Assembly: GCA_015067565.1 (NCBI GenBank)
Contig: SVMF01000010.1
Location: forward strand, 1-64,000
Direction of reading: 5' to 3'
Origin: Oscillospiraceae bacterium
Lineage (GTDB): Bacteria; Bacillota; Clostridia; Oscillospirales; Oscillospiraceae
Length of the DNA: 64,000 bases
Shown here: positions 1 to 7,933 of the stretch, piece by piece
Position numbering within the stretch: the stretch's first letter is position 1
How the letters are laid out: every line of letters starts with the position of its first letter
Made by a program: the position numbers and the translations under genes
Notes under the pieces: model-generated
What the model saw: only the letters and a program-made list of their open reading frames with translations
Told to the model about the DNA's origin: nothing
Database searches by the model: none

Positions 1-72
<72 letters not shown>

Positions 73-336
73 TCGTATCTTAATCTCCAATGAGAATAAA
101 ATCAATTCATAAGTTCGCTCTTAGCTTTACTCAAGAATTTTCGTTGGCTATTCTTCACAATCTCAGTTTGCACTGACATCTTCAAGAACAACTTTTGTTT
201 TTTTATAATCAAAATTGTCCAAGGTGTTTAACATGTTTCTCGTTGTTTAATTTACAAGGTACATCGCTGCTTTGCAGCCTATGAAAACCGCCTTACCACT
301 TCATCGGTCACCCTCCGCGGTTGCGACGACTCACAT
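73..336 (-). other. rRNA operon leader, non-coding
   Basis: About 260 nt between the proximal rRNA promoter and the 16S 5' end. It is AT-rich and has no credible reading frame. It should hold the 5' processing stem and antitermination signals of the rRNA operon; I could not identify a clear boxA. Confidence 0.6.
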
Positions 337-365
337 ATTATAGCAGATGAGGTTTCGTTTGTCAA
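337..365 (-). promoter_or_regulatory. rRNA promoter P2 (proximal)
   Basis: On the minus strand: TTGACA (360-365), 17-bp spacer, TATAAT (337-342). Both hexamers match the sigma-A consensus perfectly, as is usual for rRNA operons. Confidence 0.9.
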
Positions 366-429
366 GCACTTTTTTCGACTATTTTCAAAATCTTTTTGAG
401 CTCGGCACCCTTGCCTCAAGTGCTTGGAT

Positions 430-458
430 ATTTTAGCAGAGATACAGCCATTTGTCAA
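430..458 (-). promoter_or_regulatory. rRNA promoter P1 (distal)
   Basis: On the minus strand: TTGACA (453-458), 17-bp spacer, TAAAAT (430-435). The -35 hexamer contains the TGA stop codon of the upstream germination gene (455-457), so the rRNA promoter overlaps the end of that operon. Together with the proximal site it makes a tandem rRNA promoter pair about 93 bp apart. Confidence 0.85.
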
Positions 459-1309
459 GCGTTTTTTTCGTTTTTTTCAAACTTTTTTGGATTTTCAATG
501 GATAGTGGCAAAATCGGAAGCACACCCCAAAATATAGCGGTTCCGACCGCCAAAATTGTCGCGCCGAGCACGCGGCTGAGCAGTAAGCCGACACATCCGA
601 GGAAAAAATGCAAAGGAATTTTTGTGTTTCTTCGGAGCGTTTTTTCGTTGATTGCACACAGCATGGTCATCAGGCAGGTGCCCGAAATCACGATCGCAAC
701 GGAAACAAGCGGCTCCAGACGCTCCATCACACCCAGGATCCGCACGGATTTCATTGCCGTATAGAAATCCGCGCCGTTGCTCACGAGGGCGGCAGCCAGA
801 CTCAGCACTGCAAAGCCGACAATTCCAAATAGACCCTTTTTCTCCTCCTCGCGCAGAAACACGGCAGGCAGTGGTGCAAGAGCGGCAAACAACAGCGTCG
901 CATCCGGCCGGCCGGCAGTCGGACGCTCGAGCTCAGGCAGAGAGAACGCGAACAAGACACCATATAATATAATGAGTAGGAAGCTTGCAACCGTACCGAC
1001 CGTAAGGGCTGTTTTGCGCCCTGCGGCATAGTCTGACACCAGCAAGATCAGCAGACCGATCAGAATTCCACCCTCCGGGAAGGCTCGGCTCAACAAGTCG
1101 ACCGTTCCACCAAGGGCGATATAGTTCCATGCGTTCAGTGCGATTTCGACGGCTTTCGGCGCAGAAAACGGTCTTTTGGGCACGAGCAGATATAGGATCG
1201 CGCAAACACCGACCGCTACAGCCGTCCAGACGAGGCCTAAGCGCGGCAGCAGCACGATGGCCGCGACCGAGGCTGCACTGAATTGCAGGGCGGATACTTG
1301 TTTTGACAT
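455..1309 (-). CDS. polytopic membrane protein, probable GerB-type germinant receptor subunit
   Basis: 284 aa, about eight to nine hydrophobic segments along almost the whole length, with a short charged C-terminus rich in Lys and Asn. It is the third gene of an operon after a GerA-family protein and a GerC-like fragment, which makes it the likely permease-like B subunit of the receptor in the spore inner membrane. Classical B subunits are about 360 aa with ten membrane segments, so this one is short and the motif match is weak; the call rests mainly on context. I chose the ATG at 1309, which follows AAGGA at a good distance; an in-frame TTG at 1327 overlaps the upstream gene. The stop lies inside the -35 box of an rRNA promoter. 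Confidence 0.55.
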   Translation of the reverse strand: MSKQVSALQFSAASVAAIVLLPRLGLVWTAVAVGVCAILYLLVPKRPFSAPKAVEIALNAWNYIALGGTVDLLSRAFPEGGILIGLLILLVSDYAAGRKTALTVGTVASFLLIILYGVLFAFSLPELERPTAGRPDATLLFAALAPLPAVFLREEEKKGLFGIVGFAVLSLAAALVSNGADFYTAMKSVRILGVMERLEPLVSVAIVISGTCLMTMLCAINEKTLRRNTKIPLHFFLGCVGLLLSRVLGATILAVGTAIFWGVLPILPLSIENPKKFEKNEKNA

Positions 1310-1313
1310 TGGC

Positions 1314-1715
1314 TCAGTCCTTTTCAAATTCCTTCAAGCGGAGCTCGCTCGGGTGCGCTGCAAAATACTCGCTCAGACCCTGCGGCTCGAGCCGCACATC
1401 CGAAAAGTATACCTGCACCGAGCCTCGCAGCAGCTCGCTGCGCAGAAGCTCCCGCGCCAACGCGGCATCCGGGACGACCAAATGCTGCGCTGTTTCAAAC
1501 AACAGCTCTCCTGCCGCCTTTTTCCGCGCATCGGCAACACATTTTACAAGCGTCTGTCCCTCGCCCTCGGCCGCCTCGCTGATGAGATATATCTTTTCCT
1601 CCTGACGCAAGACCTGCAGCGTCTTGATCGGCAAAAGCTGCGTCGTGCGGTACTCCCGAAACGGCAGTCCCAGCCACAGGCACAGAGCTGCCGCAATCGC
1701 AATATGCCATTTCAT
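1314..1715 (-). CDS. short GerC-like germination protein (N-terminal domain only)
   Basis: 133 aa starting at an ATG preceded by AGAGGTGA, 4 nt after the stop of the GerA-family gene. An N-terminal hydrophobic segment (residues 3-15) with a Cys at about position 11 could be a lipoprotein signal, but the sequence before the Cys (AAL) is not a good lipobox. The following region has the pattern of the N-terminal domain of Ger(x)C proteins: a helix beginning VADARKKAAGELLF, then a strand and PDAALARELL, where GerC proteins usually have a host-protein-like segment. Normal GerC proteins are about 370-400 aa, so two further domains are absent. No frameshifted remainder is visible downstream, because the next gene begins at once. 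Confidence 0.5.
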   Translation of the reverse strand: MKWHIAIAAALCLWLGLPFREYRTTQLLPIKTLQVLRQEEKIYLISEAAEGEGQTLVKCVADARKKAAGELLFETAQHLVVPDAALARELLRSELLRGSVQVYFSDVRLEPQGLSEYFAAHPSELRLKEFEKD

Positions 1716-1719
1716 ACCG

Positions 1720-3171
1720 TCACCTCTGATTCTTCTGGTCCTGCGGATGCAGATACGCATCGCGCAAGCGCTCTTTTTTCAACCGCTGGCGGAGGATCCC
1801 GCGCAGGCTCATACGCGCAAAGGGTGCCAGATACGGCTCGGAGAAGGAGCGAAGCTGCGCTAAATGGATCAGCAGGCACATCCCGGCAAGCGTCATTCCA
1901 AACAGCCCCGCAAGGCTGGCCGCCACAGCCAGCACGAAGCGCCAGAGCCGAATGGCATCGGCAAATCCGCGCCCCGGGATGGCAAAGCCACAGATGCCGG
2001 CCACCGCGACCGCGATCAGTGCTGCGGGCGAAATAAGCTTGGCCTCGACCGCCGCTGAGCCAACCACCAGACCGCCGATGATCGAAAGGCTCTGCCCGAC
2101 TGACTTCGGCAGGCTGACGCTTGCCTCCTGCAACAGCTCAAAGGCGACCAAAAGACCCAGAATCTCCAGAATCGTTGGGAACGGCACCGCTTTTTTTGCC
2201 TCGATGATCGACTCAAGGAGCGCCGTCGGCAGCATGGCAGGATGATAGGACACCAGCGCCACGAACAGTGCCGGCAGCAAGAGGCTTGCAAAGAGCGCAG
2301 TGTAGCGCAAAATGCGCATCAGACTCGCACTGAGGTAATTCGTACCCCGATCCTCGGCGCTCTGCATCAAATATCCAAGATCCACTGGCATGAGATAGCC
2401 GAGCGGCAAGCCATCAACCAGCAAACCGATACGCCCGTCCAAAAGTCCCTGGGCAAAGCGATCCGTACGCTCGGTATACTGCATGAGCGGAAAGGCCGTT
2501 GCGCGGCTGCCCGTGACATACTCCTCGACCGCCGCAGGAGTGAGCATACCGTCAATGTCGATCTCGGCCAGACGATTTTTCATGCGCTCGAGCAGCTCGG
2601 GGTTCGTCAGGCCGTCCAGATAGGCCACGGAAACATTGGTGCGACTGCGCCGCCCGACCGTGGTTTCATAGAAATGCAGCGCAGGCGAGCGCAGATGGCG
2701 CCGAAGTAAGCTCGTATTCGTACGGGAAGTCTCAGTGAATCCGTCCTTCGGCCCCTTGACGGTATTTTCAACCTCAGGCGCAGAGGGCGAACGCTTTTCG
2801 GGTGTCTTGTCCTCAAAGGCAAGCGCCTTCTGCCCAAAGAGCACCACGCTGAAGCCGTTGACCAGCGCAGAAAGTGCCGCGTCAAGGGTTTCACATGGCT
2901 TGGCCACAGCATTGTAGACCGTCTTGTGCAGGGCACGCTCGTAAAGCTCGTCCATCGTGCTGCCCTCCGTGTCCTGCATGAGCGGCTTGATCACGAACTC
3001 TGAAATATCGCCTCCCGAGGTCAGGCCATCCAACGCATATATATATAATGTATAGGTGCCCACCTGCAACACCCTGCGGTTAAAGTCGCCCGACGGTTCA
3101 AAAACCGCCCGAAAATTCTCGTCGCACAGCGTTCCTTGATAGCTGCCGTCGTCGCATCTCATCACATTCAC
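1720..3171 (-). CDS. gerAA: spore germination protein, GerA family
   Basis: 483 aa. The family forms the A subunit of the nutrient receptor in the spore inner membrane. The N-terminal soluble half (about 1-280) carries conserved features such as DIDGMLTPAAVEEYV, PLMQYTERTDRFAQ and GRIGLLVDGLP. The C-terminal half (about 285-450) has four to five membrane segments and the conserved PFPTILEILGLLVAFELL region. The length is normal. Start: GTG at 3171 after GAGGTGA; a GTG at 3165 and an ATG at 3162 are alternatives. It heads the operon. Upstream, a TGATA (-35) and TGTATAA (-10) pair about 17 bp apart could be a forespore sigma-G promoter, but this is only suggestive. Confidence 0.9.
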   Translation of the reverse strand: MNVMRCDDGSYQGTLCDENFRAVFEPSGDFNRRVLQVGTYTLYIYALDGLTSGGDISEFVIKPLMQDTEGSTMDELYERALHKTVYNAVAKPCETLDAALSALVNGFSVVLFGQKALAFEDKTPEKRSPSAPEVENTVKGPKDGFTETSRTNTSLLRRHLRSPALHFYETTVGRRSRTNVSVAYLDGLTNPELLERMKNRLAEIDIDGMLTPAAVEEYVTGSRATAFPLMQYTERTDRFAQGLLDGRIGLLVDGLPLGYLMPVDLGYLMQSAEDRGTNYLSASLMRILRYTALFASLLLPALFVALVSYHPAMLPTALLESIIEAKKAVPFPTILEILGLLVAFELLQEASVSLPKSVGQSLSIIGGLVVGSAAVEAKLISPAALIAVAVAGICGFAIPGRGFADAIRLWRFVLAVAASLAGLFGMTLAGMCLLIHLAQLRSFSEPYLAPFARMSLRGILRQRLKKERLRDAYLHPQDQKNQR

Positions 3172-3310
3172 GCACTCACCTCAGCATTATTTTACCTAAA
3201 ATTCCGCCCGTTATACAAATTTTTGTCACAGTGGTATCAAAAAACGCTCATCTTTGTGGCTTTTTCTTTTGCGGACTGTGTGTAATTTTGTAGAAATATG
3301 CATTCTTTTC

Positions 3311-3339
3311 TTGACGAAGCTCTTGCCGCATGATAAAAT
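3311..3339 (+). promoter_or_regulatory. sigma-A promoter of the thioesterase operon
   Basis: TTGACG (3311-3316), 17-bp spacer, TAAAAT (3334-3339), ending 30 bp before the start codon at 3370. It faces away from the germination operon. Confidence 0.75.
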
Positions 3340-3369
3340 TATTTATTATGTATTCATCTGAGGGAATTT

Positions 3370-4041
3370 ATGCAGGAATTTATCGAGGTCACACGAGAAA
3401 ATATTCGTACCCTTGCCGACGTCATGAACACGCTGGAGCAGGCGGCAAGCGTGCACGCAGACGATCTGCAGATCGATTTTTCACGGATGCTGTCGGACTT
3501 CGGCGCGCTGTGGATGATCGTCAAAAGCCGCATCGTCCTGCGTCGGATTCCAGGCACGCTTCGGGTCAGAACCTGGCTGCGTACCCCTTCGAGCGCCGTC
3601 AGCAACCGTGACTTTGCTCTCTTTGAAGGCAGTGAGGAGATCGGCTACGCCGTGCAGAGCTGGGTTCTGGTCGACGCAAAACAGCGCACCATATTAAATA
3701 TGAGAAAGTTTCCACCGCTGTGGAAGCTGCCCACCCCACAGCCCGAGCGAACTGACGCCCTCAAGCGTCTGTCCGCACCGCCCATGTGCGAGGTCGAACG
3801 ATGGCGCATCGAGCCGCAGGAGCTTGACCGCAACGGCCACCTCAACAACACGCAATACATCCGCCATGCCGAAGCCTACGCGCCCGAAGGTGCAAGCTGC
3901 CTGGATGTCATTTTTGAGCGCGAGTGCTTTGCAGGAGAAACCCTCATTTTGCACGCTGCAGACGGCTTTGTACAGGGGCGCAAAGAGGACGGCAGCACCA
4001 GCTTCCTGGCCCATTTCTATCAAAAAGGAGAATCGATATGA
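3370..4041 (+). CDS. acyl-ACP thioesterase family protein
   Basis: 223 aa, double hot-dog thioesterase of the bacterial acyl-ACP thioesterase family, which releases fatty acids from acyl carrier protein. The N-terminal hot dog holds the substrate-tunnel region. The C-terminal half carries the catalytic signature LDRNGHLNNTQYIRHA at about residues 150-165, with the expected Asn/His positions. The length is slightly below the usual 240-250. The start follows a GAGGGAATTT ribosome-binding site. Its stop overlaps the start of the lipoprotein gene by 4 nt (ATGA), implying translational coupling. Chain-length preference cannot be read from the sequence. Confidence 0.85.
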   Translation: MQEFIEVTRENIRTLADVMNTLEQAASVHADDLQIDFSRMLSDFGALWMIVKSRIVLRRIPGTLRVRTWLRTPSSAVSNRDFALFEGSEEIGYAVQSWVLVDAKQRTILNMRKFPPLWKLPTPQPERTDALKRLSAPPMCEVERWRIEPQELDRNGHLNNTQYIRHAEAYAPEGASCLDVIFERECFAGETLILHAADGFVQGRKEDGSTSFLAHFYQKGESI

Positions 4042-4439
4042 AACGAATCCTGATCTTTGTTCTAATTCTGAGTCTGTTTTTCTGTGTCGGCTGCGACGAG
4101 AAGAAGCAGAGCAAGCCAACCGAGTCCGAAGTGATCGACGAGTTTATCCAGCTGCCTAACGGTCTGGCAGGTGAGTGGGTGAGTGCCTCCGTCAGCGATC
4201 GCGGCTATAGCGAGCGCATCACATTTGAAGAGGACGGTACTCTGACCGTCGCGCAGATGAAGGACGGCTTCGTCGAGCAGACCATCTTCGGCACCTTCCG
4301 TGTCCTCGGCGACAAAATCACCTTCGAAATCAGCGGCGGCGCAAGTCCCTATACCGATGAATTTCGCTACACTTTGAGCGGTCGTGAGCTGTTTTTGATC
4401 GATGATGACGGCCCCGCTCATTATCTGCGCACATCCTGA
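4038..4439 (+). CDS. small lipoprotein, lipocalin-like beta protein
   Basis: 133 aa. A signal peptide (residues 1-17) ends in the lipobox FCVGC, so the protein is predicted to be lipidated on Cys and anchored outside the membrane. The mature part is about 115 aa and mostly beta strand, with the pattern GEWVSASV...ITFEEDGTLTV...FGTFRVLGDKITFEI. This resembles small lipocalin-like domains of unknown function in Firmicutes (DUF5640 type). The ATG at 4038 overlaps the thioesterase stop and follows AAAGGAG. Function unknown; it is probably co-transcribed with its two neighbours. Confidence 0.7.
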   Translation: MKRILIFVLILSLFFCVGCDEKKQSKPTESEVIDEFIQLPNGLAGEWVSASVSDRGYSERITFEEDGTLTVAQMKDGFVEQTIFGTFRVLGDKITFEISGGASPYTDEFRYTLSGRELFLIDDDGPAHYLRTS

Positions 4440-4453
4440 CGGAGGAATATGGA

Positions 4454-5728
4454 ATGAAGCCTTATGCATTGTTGACCACGGAAGAACGCCGTGCGGAATA
4501 TGCCGCCGTGCTGGAAAAATACGAAGCCTACTGCACTGAGGGTCTCAGCCTCAACATGGCTCGTGGCAAACCGGGCAAGGAGCAGCTTGACCTCGTGAGC
4601 GAAACTTTATCGAATTTGATTGATTATGGCGATTATATCTGCGATGGCATCGATGTGCGCAATTATGGCGAGCTGAGCGGCCTTCCGAGCGCCAAGAAGC
4701 TCTTTGCCGAGCTGCTGGGAACGCAGCCGGAGGAGATCTTCGTCGCAGGAAATGCCAGCCTGCAGCTCATGTACGACCTGATCAGCAAGGCGCACACGCA
4801 CGGCCTGCTCCATTCCGAGCGCCCGTGGTGCAAGGAGGAAACCGTCAAGTTCCTCTGCCCCGCCCCCGGCTATGACCGCCATTTCAAGATCTGCCAGACC
4901 TTCCAAATGCAGATGATCACCGTCCCCATGACCGAAGACGGCCCCGACATGGACTTCGTGGAGGAGGCTGTGAAGGATCCGTGCGTAAAAGGCATCTGGT
5001 GTGTTCCCAAGTATTCCAACCCCGACGGCATTATCTATGCCGACCGTGTCATCGACCGTCTGGCTGCCCTGAAGCCGGCCGCACCCGACTTCGCTCTGAT
5101 GTGGGATAATGCCTACTGCGTACATGAATTTGAGGGCGATTTCGTTCCCTTCCGTGACATTCTGACCCTTTGTCGGGAGTGCGGAAATGCCGATATGGTC
5201 TATGAATTTGCCTCCACCTCAAAGATCACCTACCCCGGCGCAGGCGTCGGTGTACTGGCTGCGAGCGTGGCAAACCAGCGCTATCTCTCCACCCTCGTCA
5301 GCTTCCAGACCATCGGTTTTGACAAGATCAATCAGCTTCGCCATGTGAAGCTGCTGAAAGATAAGGAGCAGACGCTCGCCCTTATGAAGCGTCATGCCGA
5401 GATTCTGCAGCCGAAATTTCATGCGGTTCTGGAATCGCTCAAAAACGAAATTAAACCGCTCAATATCGCTCATTGGACGGAACCGAAGGGTGGTTACTTC
5501 GTCTCCGTCCATGCCATGCCCGGCACGGCCAAGCGCACGGTGCAGCTCATGAAGCAGGCAGGTGTGATCCTGACGGATGCCGGAGCGACCTATCCCTACG
5601 GCAATGATCCCAAGGACAGCAACATCCGCATCGCACCGACCCTTCCACCCGTCGGTGAGCTGCGCACCGCCATGGCGATCTTCTGCACCTGTCTCAAGCT
5701 CAGCGCCCTGGAAGCCCTCGGCATTTGA
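4454..5728 (+). CDS. PLP-dependent aminotransferase, fold type I
   Basis: 424 aa, normal length for the bacterial aspartate-aminotransferase-like group that opens with an NMARGKPGKEQLDL segment. Visible features: the phosphate-cup region GNASLQLMYD, the Asn/Pro motif KYSNPDGIIY, an Asp-Asn pair in WDNAYCVHEF, and the Schiff-base lysine in ASTSKITYPGAG at about residue 258. The C-terminal domain holds the substrate Arg region (NIRIAPTLPP). The likely reaction is amino transfer between an amino acid and 2-oxoglutarate; the exact substrate (Asp, Ala or other) is uncertain. Start after GGAGGAATATGGA. It stands 14 nt after the lipoprotein gene in the same operon. Confidence 0.88.
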   Translation: MKPYALLTTEERRAEYAAVLEKYEAYCTEGLSLNMARGKPGKEQLDLVSETLSNLIDYGDYICDGIDVRNYGELSGLPSAKKLFAELLGTQPEEIFVAGNASLQLMYDLISKAHTHGLLHSERPWCKEETVKFLCPAPGYDRHFKICQTFQMQMITVPMTEDGPDMDFVEEAVKDPCVKGIWCVPKYSNPDGIIYADRVIDRLAALKPAAPDFALMWDNAYCVHEFEGDFVPFRDILTLCRECGNADMVYEFASTSKITYPGAGVGVLAASVANQRYLSTLVSFQTIGFDKINQLRHVKLLKDKEQTLALMKRHAEILQPKFHAVLESLKNEIKPLNIAHWTEPKGGYFVSVHAMPGTAKRTVQLMKQAGVILTDAGATYPYGNDPKDSNIRIAPTLPPVGELRTAMAIFCTCLKLSALEALGI

Positions 5729-5746
5729 TCCAAAAGGAGTACACAA

Positions 5747-6253
5747 ATGGAGTTTCAGACCATCAACGGACAAAAGCTCTGCCCCTATGCCAAGCGCCGC
5801 CTCGGCTGGAAACGATTCGGCAAGAACGGCTGTGGCATTCTGGCGGCCTATAATGCACTCGGCCTGCTTGGCGCGCCCAAGGACTTTGAGTCAGTGTTCG
5901 GCCACTTCCAAAAGTGGTATCGCACGCACATTTTTGGCATTTTACCCTACCGAATTGCCCGTTTTTTGCGAAAAAACCGCATTTCCTGCCGAAAAGAGAA
6001 GGACTTGGCGCAGCTCAGCGCAGACCTGAAGGAAGGTGGCGCAGCAATCCTGACCTATTGGAATCGCACCTGGCTTGGTAAAATTCCGAACATTTTCGGT
6101 GGTGCACACACTGTTGCAGTGCATTTTAATGGAGATTACGAAGTTTTTAACCGTTTTTCCAACCGCAAGAAGATCTACCGCTTTAAACGCTTGTCTGAGC
6201 CGCTCGAGGGCCGCTCGCTGATGCGCGCATACTATCTGGAAAGGATGGACTGA
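5747..6253 (+). CDS. C39-like papain-fold protein
   Basis: 168 aa, no signal peptide. NGCGILAAYNALG near residue 28 has the look of a papain-like active-site Cys at a helix start, and GGAHTVAVHFNG near residue 117 supplies a His with strands typical of C39-type peptidase or permuted transglutaminase-like domains. It is basic and rich in aromatic residues. It could be a cysteine peptidase or an inactive relative. AAAGGAG precedes the ATG. It lies 18 nt after the aminotransferase and 2 nt before psd, so it is probably translated from the same message. Confidence 0.5.
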   Translation: MEFQTINGQKLCPYAKRRLGWKRFGKNGCGILAAYNALGLLGAPKDFESVFGHFQKWYRTHIFGILPYRIARFLRKNRISCRKEKDLAQLSADLKEGGAAILTYWNRTWLGKIPNIFGGAHTVAVHFNGDYEVFNRFSNRKKIYRFKRLSEPLEGRSLMRAYYLERMD

Positions 6254-6255
6254 CC

Positions 6256-7113
6256 ATGCAGCTTTGGAACCGAACCGAGCTGATCGACGAACCCGAGGTC
6301 GGCTTGGGTGCGATCAAATTTGCCTACGGCACGACCCTCGGTCGTTTTTTGGCAAAAACGATTTTGTGTCGAAAATTTGTATCAAACATCTATGGCTGGT
6401 GGCAAAGAAGCCGTTTTTCCAAGAAAAAAGTTCAGAAATTCATGAAGCAGTACGGCATCACGACCGACGATTGCGTCAAGAGCGAATTCTCCTGCTTCGA
6501 CGATTTTTTCACCCGTCAGCGCAAACCTGAGCCGATCCTCACCGCCGAAAACGAGCTGGCAGCCATTGCCGATTCGAAGCTCTTGGCACTTCCCATCGAC
6601 GAAAGGAGCGTCTTTTCGATCAAGGGTGTGCCCTACACCACGGCAGAGCTGTTGGAAAATGAGGCGCTGGCCAAGGAATTCGATGGCGGAATGTGCCTGA
6701 TCTTCCGCCTCGCACCGACGGATTACCACCGCTATGCCTATGCAGACGATGCTGAGCAATCGCCGTCGGTCAAGATCCCCGGTGTTTTGCACACAGTCAA
6801 CCCGATCGCCGGCACGATGAAGGTCTTCCGCCGCAACACACGGCAGTATAACCTGCTCAGAACCAAGCATTTCGGCACAATGCTGCAGATGGAGGTCGGT
6901 GCGCTGCTCGTCGGCCGTATTTGTAACCACAACGACAAGCGCAGCTCCGTCAAAAAGCTCGAGGAAAAGGGCTTCTTCCGCTACGGCGGCTCGACGGTCA
7001 TTCTTTTGGCACAGAAGGAGCGCGTCCGGATCGATGCCGACATCCTGGAGCACTCCGCCAAGGGCATCGAAACCAAGGTGCGTCTGGGCGATCGAATCGG
7101 TAAAGCGCTATGA
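6256..7113 (+). CDS. psd: phosphatidylserine decarboxylase proenzyme
   Basis: 285 aa. It converts phosphatidylserine to phosphatidylethanolamine at the membrane. The C-terminal GGST (in FRYGGSTVILL, near residue 250) is the self-cleavage site: the Ser becomes the pyruvoyl cofactor of the alpha subunit. The conserved His regions (PTDYHRYAY and VLHTVNPIAGT) are present, and the length matches the clostridial long form. Its ribosome-binding site lies within the end of the preceding gene, and its stop overlaps the next start by 4 nt. No phosphatidylserine synthase gene is in the window. Confidence 0.93.
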   Translation: MQLWNRTELIDEPEVGLGAIKFAYGTTLGRFLAKTILCRKFVSNIYGWWQRSRFSKKKVQKFMKQYGITTDDCVKSEFSCFDDFFTRQRKPEPILTAENELAAIADSKLLALPIDERSVFSIKGVPYTTAELLENEALAKEFDGGMCLIFRLAPTDYHRYAYADDAEQSPSVKIPGVLHTVNPIAGTMKVFRRNTRQYNLLRTKHFGTMLQMEVGALLVGRICNHNDKRSSVKKLEEKGFFRYGGSTVILLAQKERVRIDADILEHSAKGIETKVRLGDRIGKAL

Positions 7114-7334
7114 GCTATCGGTTTTTTGAGAACAAGAGCTGCGAATACTACCCCTGCCACGAGGGCCTGAAGGAGATCAACTGTCTGTTCTGTTTTTGTC
7201 CCTTGTATTCGCTGGGCGAGCACTGTGGCGGCAATTTTGTGATGACCAACGGCATCAAGGATTGCTCGGGATGCACTTATCCGCACAAGCCGGAGCATTA
7301 TGAGGCGATCTGCCGCCGCCTGAGTGAGAAATAA
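7110..7334 (+). CDS. cysteine-rich small domain protein
   Basis: 74 aa with nine Cys in a pattern (CEYYPCHEG, NCLFCFCPLY, GEHCGG, DCSGCTYPH) typical of the cysteine-rich small domain family found next to cobalamin or metal genes in Clostridia. Metal or iron-sulfur binding is probable; function is unknown. The ATGA overlap with psd indicates coupling. It is the last gene of the plus-strand operon. Confidence 0.8.
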   Translation: MSYRFFENKSCEYYPCHEGLKEINCLFCFCPLYSLGEHCGGNFVMTNGIKDCSGCTYPHKPEHYEAICRRLSEK

Positions 7335-7368
7335 AGACGCTCACAAGGCTTTCGAAAAACGACACCCT

Positions 7369-7462
7369 TGTCATTCTGATGGAGCTGAGCGACCGAAGAA
7401 TCTTAGCGGAAGCACCGAATCTGTGTGCGCGCACAGATTCTTCGCATTCGCTCAAAATGACA
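7369..7462. repeat. imperfect inverted repeat, non-coding
   Basis: The left arm TGTCATTCTGA...GAAGAATCT and its inverse near 7430-7462 can fold into one long hairpin with an inner stem around GTGCGCGCAC. It belongs loosely to the CATTGCGAG-type hairpin repeats at 18.2, 30.4 and 49.6 kb, which share the terminal tgtcatt/aatgaca ends. Confidence 0.6.
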
Positions 7463-7553
7463 TCCGGAGAACCCGGGCACCCGTCGGGGTAGGATGTCGG
7501 GAGGCCATGCCCAACAAGCGTGTCTTTTGCCGAAACAAGGCGAAAATTTCGGG

Positions 7554-7582
7554 TTGCTTTTTTCCCCCAACGATGCTATAAT
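7554..7582 (+). promoter_or_regulatory. promoter of tRNA-Gly
   Basis: TTGCTT (7554-7559), 17-bp spacer, perfect TATAAT (7577-7582), placing transcription initiation within a few bases of the tRNA 5' end at 7592. Confidence 0.75.
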
Positions 7583-7591
7583 GTAGGTAAT

Positions 7592-7665
7592 GCAGGGTTC
7601 GTACATCGGTAGTACAGCGGCTTCCCAAGCCGCTGAGGCGGGTTCGACTCCCGTACCCTGCTCCA
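7592..7665 (+). tRNA. tRNA-Gly (anticodon CCC)
   Basis: Full cloverleaf: acceptor GCAGGGT (7592-7598) pairs with ACCCTGC (7655-7661), anticodon stem GCGGC/GCCGC flanks the loop TTCCCAA (anticodon CCC), T-arm with GGTTCGACTCC, discriminator T and encoded CCA at 7663-7665. Because the gene sits directly before a duplicated terminator/hairpin cassette, the 3' end may have been used as an integration point. Confidence 0.95.
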
Positions 7666-7669
7666 GAAA

Positions 7670-7707
7670 AGAACCCACATTTGTCTGCGACAAGTGTGGG
7701 TTCTTTT
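7670..7707 (+). terminator. rho-independent terminator after tRNA-Gly
   Basis: GAACCCACAT and GTGTGGGTTC pair, continued by TTGTC/GACAA around a TGC loop, followed by TTTT. It ends the tRNA transcript and is also the first part of the duplicated cassette module. Confidence 0.85.
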
Positions 7708-7869
7708 CAACTAAATCCACCCTATCGGGTGGGTGAAATCATCTTCGATGATGAAATCCCCTTCGGGGATGAAATCCGCCTCGACGGCGGATGGGTGGAT
7801 TTCATTTCATCTGCGAAGCAGATTTCATCCGAGCTTCGCTCGGATTTCATCGCGCCTTGCGCGATTTCA

Positions 7870-7898
7870 TTGAACTATACACGGATTTGTGCTATAAT
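7870..7898 (+). promoter_or_regulatory. promoter inside cassette module 1
   Basis: TTGAAC (7870-7875), 17-bp spacer, TATAAT (7893-7898), 35 bp before the start codon of the small membrane protein. The equivalent site in module 2 has the same spacing. Confidence 0.8.
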
Positions 7899-7933
7899 CA
7901 ATCCGATAAATAAGAATTTGTGGAGAAATCCTT

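Larger units (their letters stand above)
7664..7922 (+). repeat. regulatory cassette module, copy 1 (terminator, hairpin string, promoter)
   Basis: 259 bp closely matching 8458-8698. It begins at the last two bases of the tRNA CCA and contains, in order: a strong terminator hairpin (7670-7707); a string of seven or so short hairpins with four-base loops, several of them TTCG, separated by GATTTCAT or its complement GAAATC (about 7715-7865); then a sigma-A promoter and a short AATAAG-containing leader. Hairpin stems differ between copies but remain paired, for example the ATCATC-TTCG-ATGAT stem. Copy 1 has one more hairpin (CCCC-TTCG-GGGG) than copy 2. Confidence 0.85.

Noticed and set aside
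7403-7720. Minus-strand frame over tRNA-Gly with a GVEPASAAWEAAVL segment
   Set aside because: This is the well-known spurious translation of the strand opposite a tRNA gene.
7715-7865. GATTTCAT-spaced blocks as a CRISPR-like array
   Set aside because: The intervals are self-complementary hairpins of variable length, not spacers, and the repeats are only about 8 bp.
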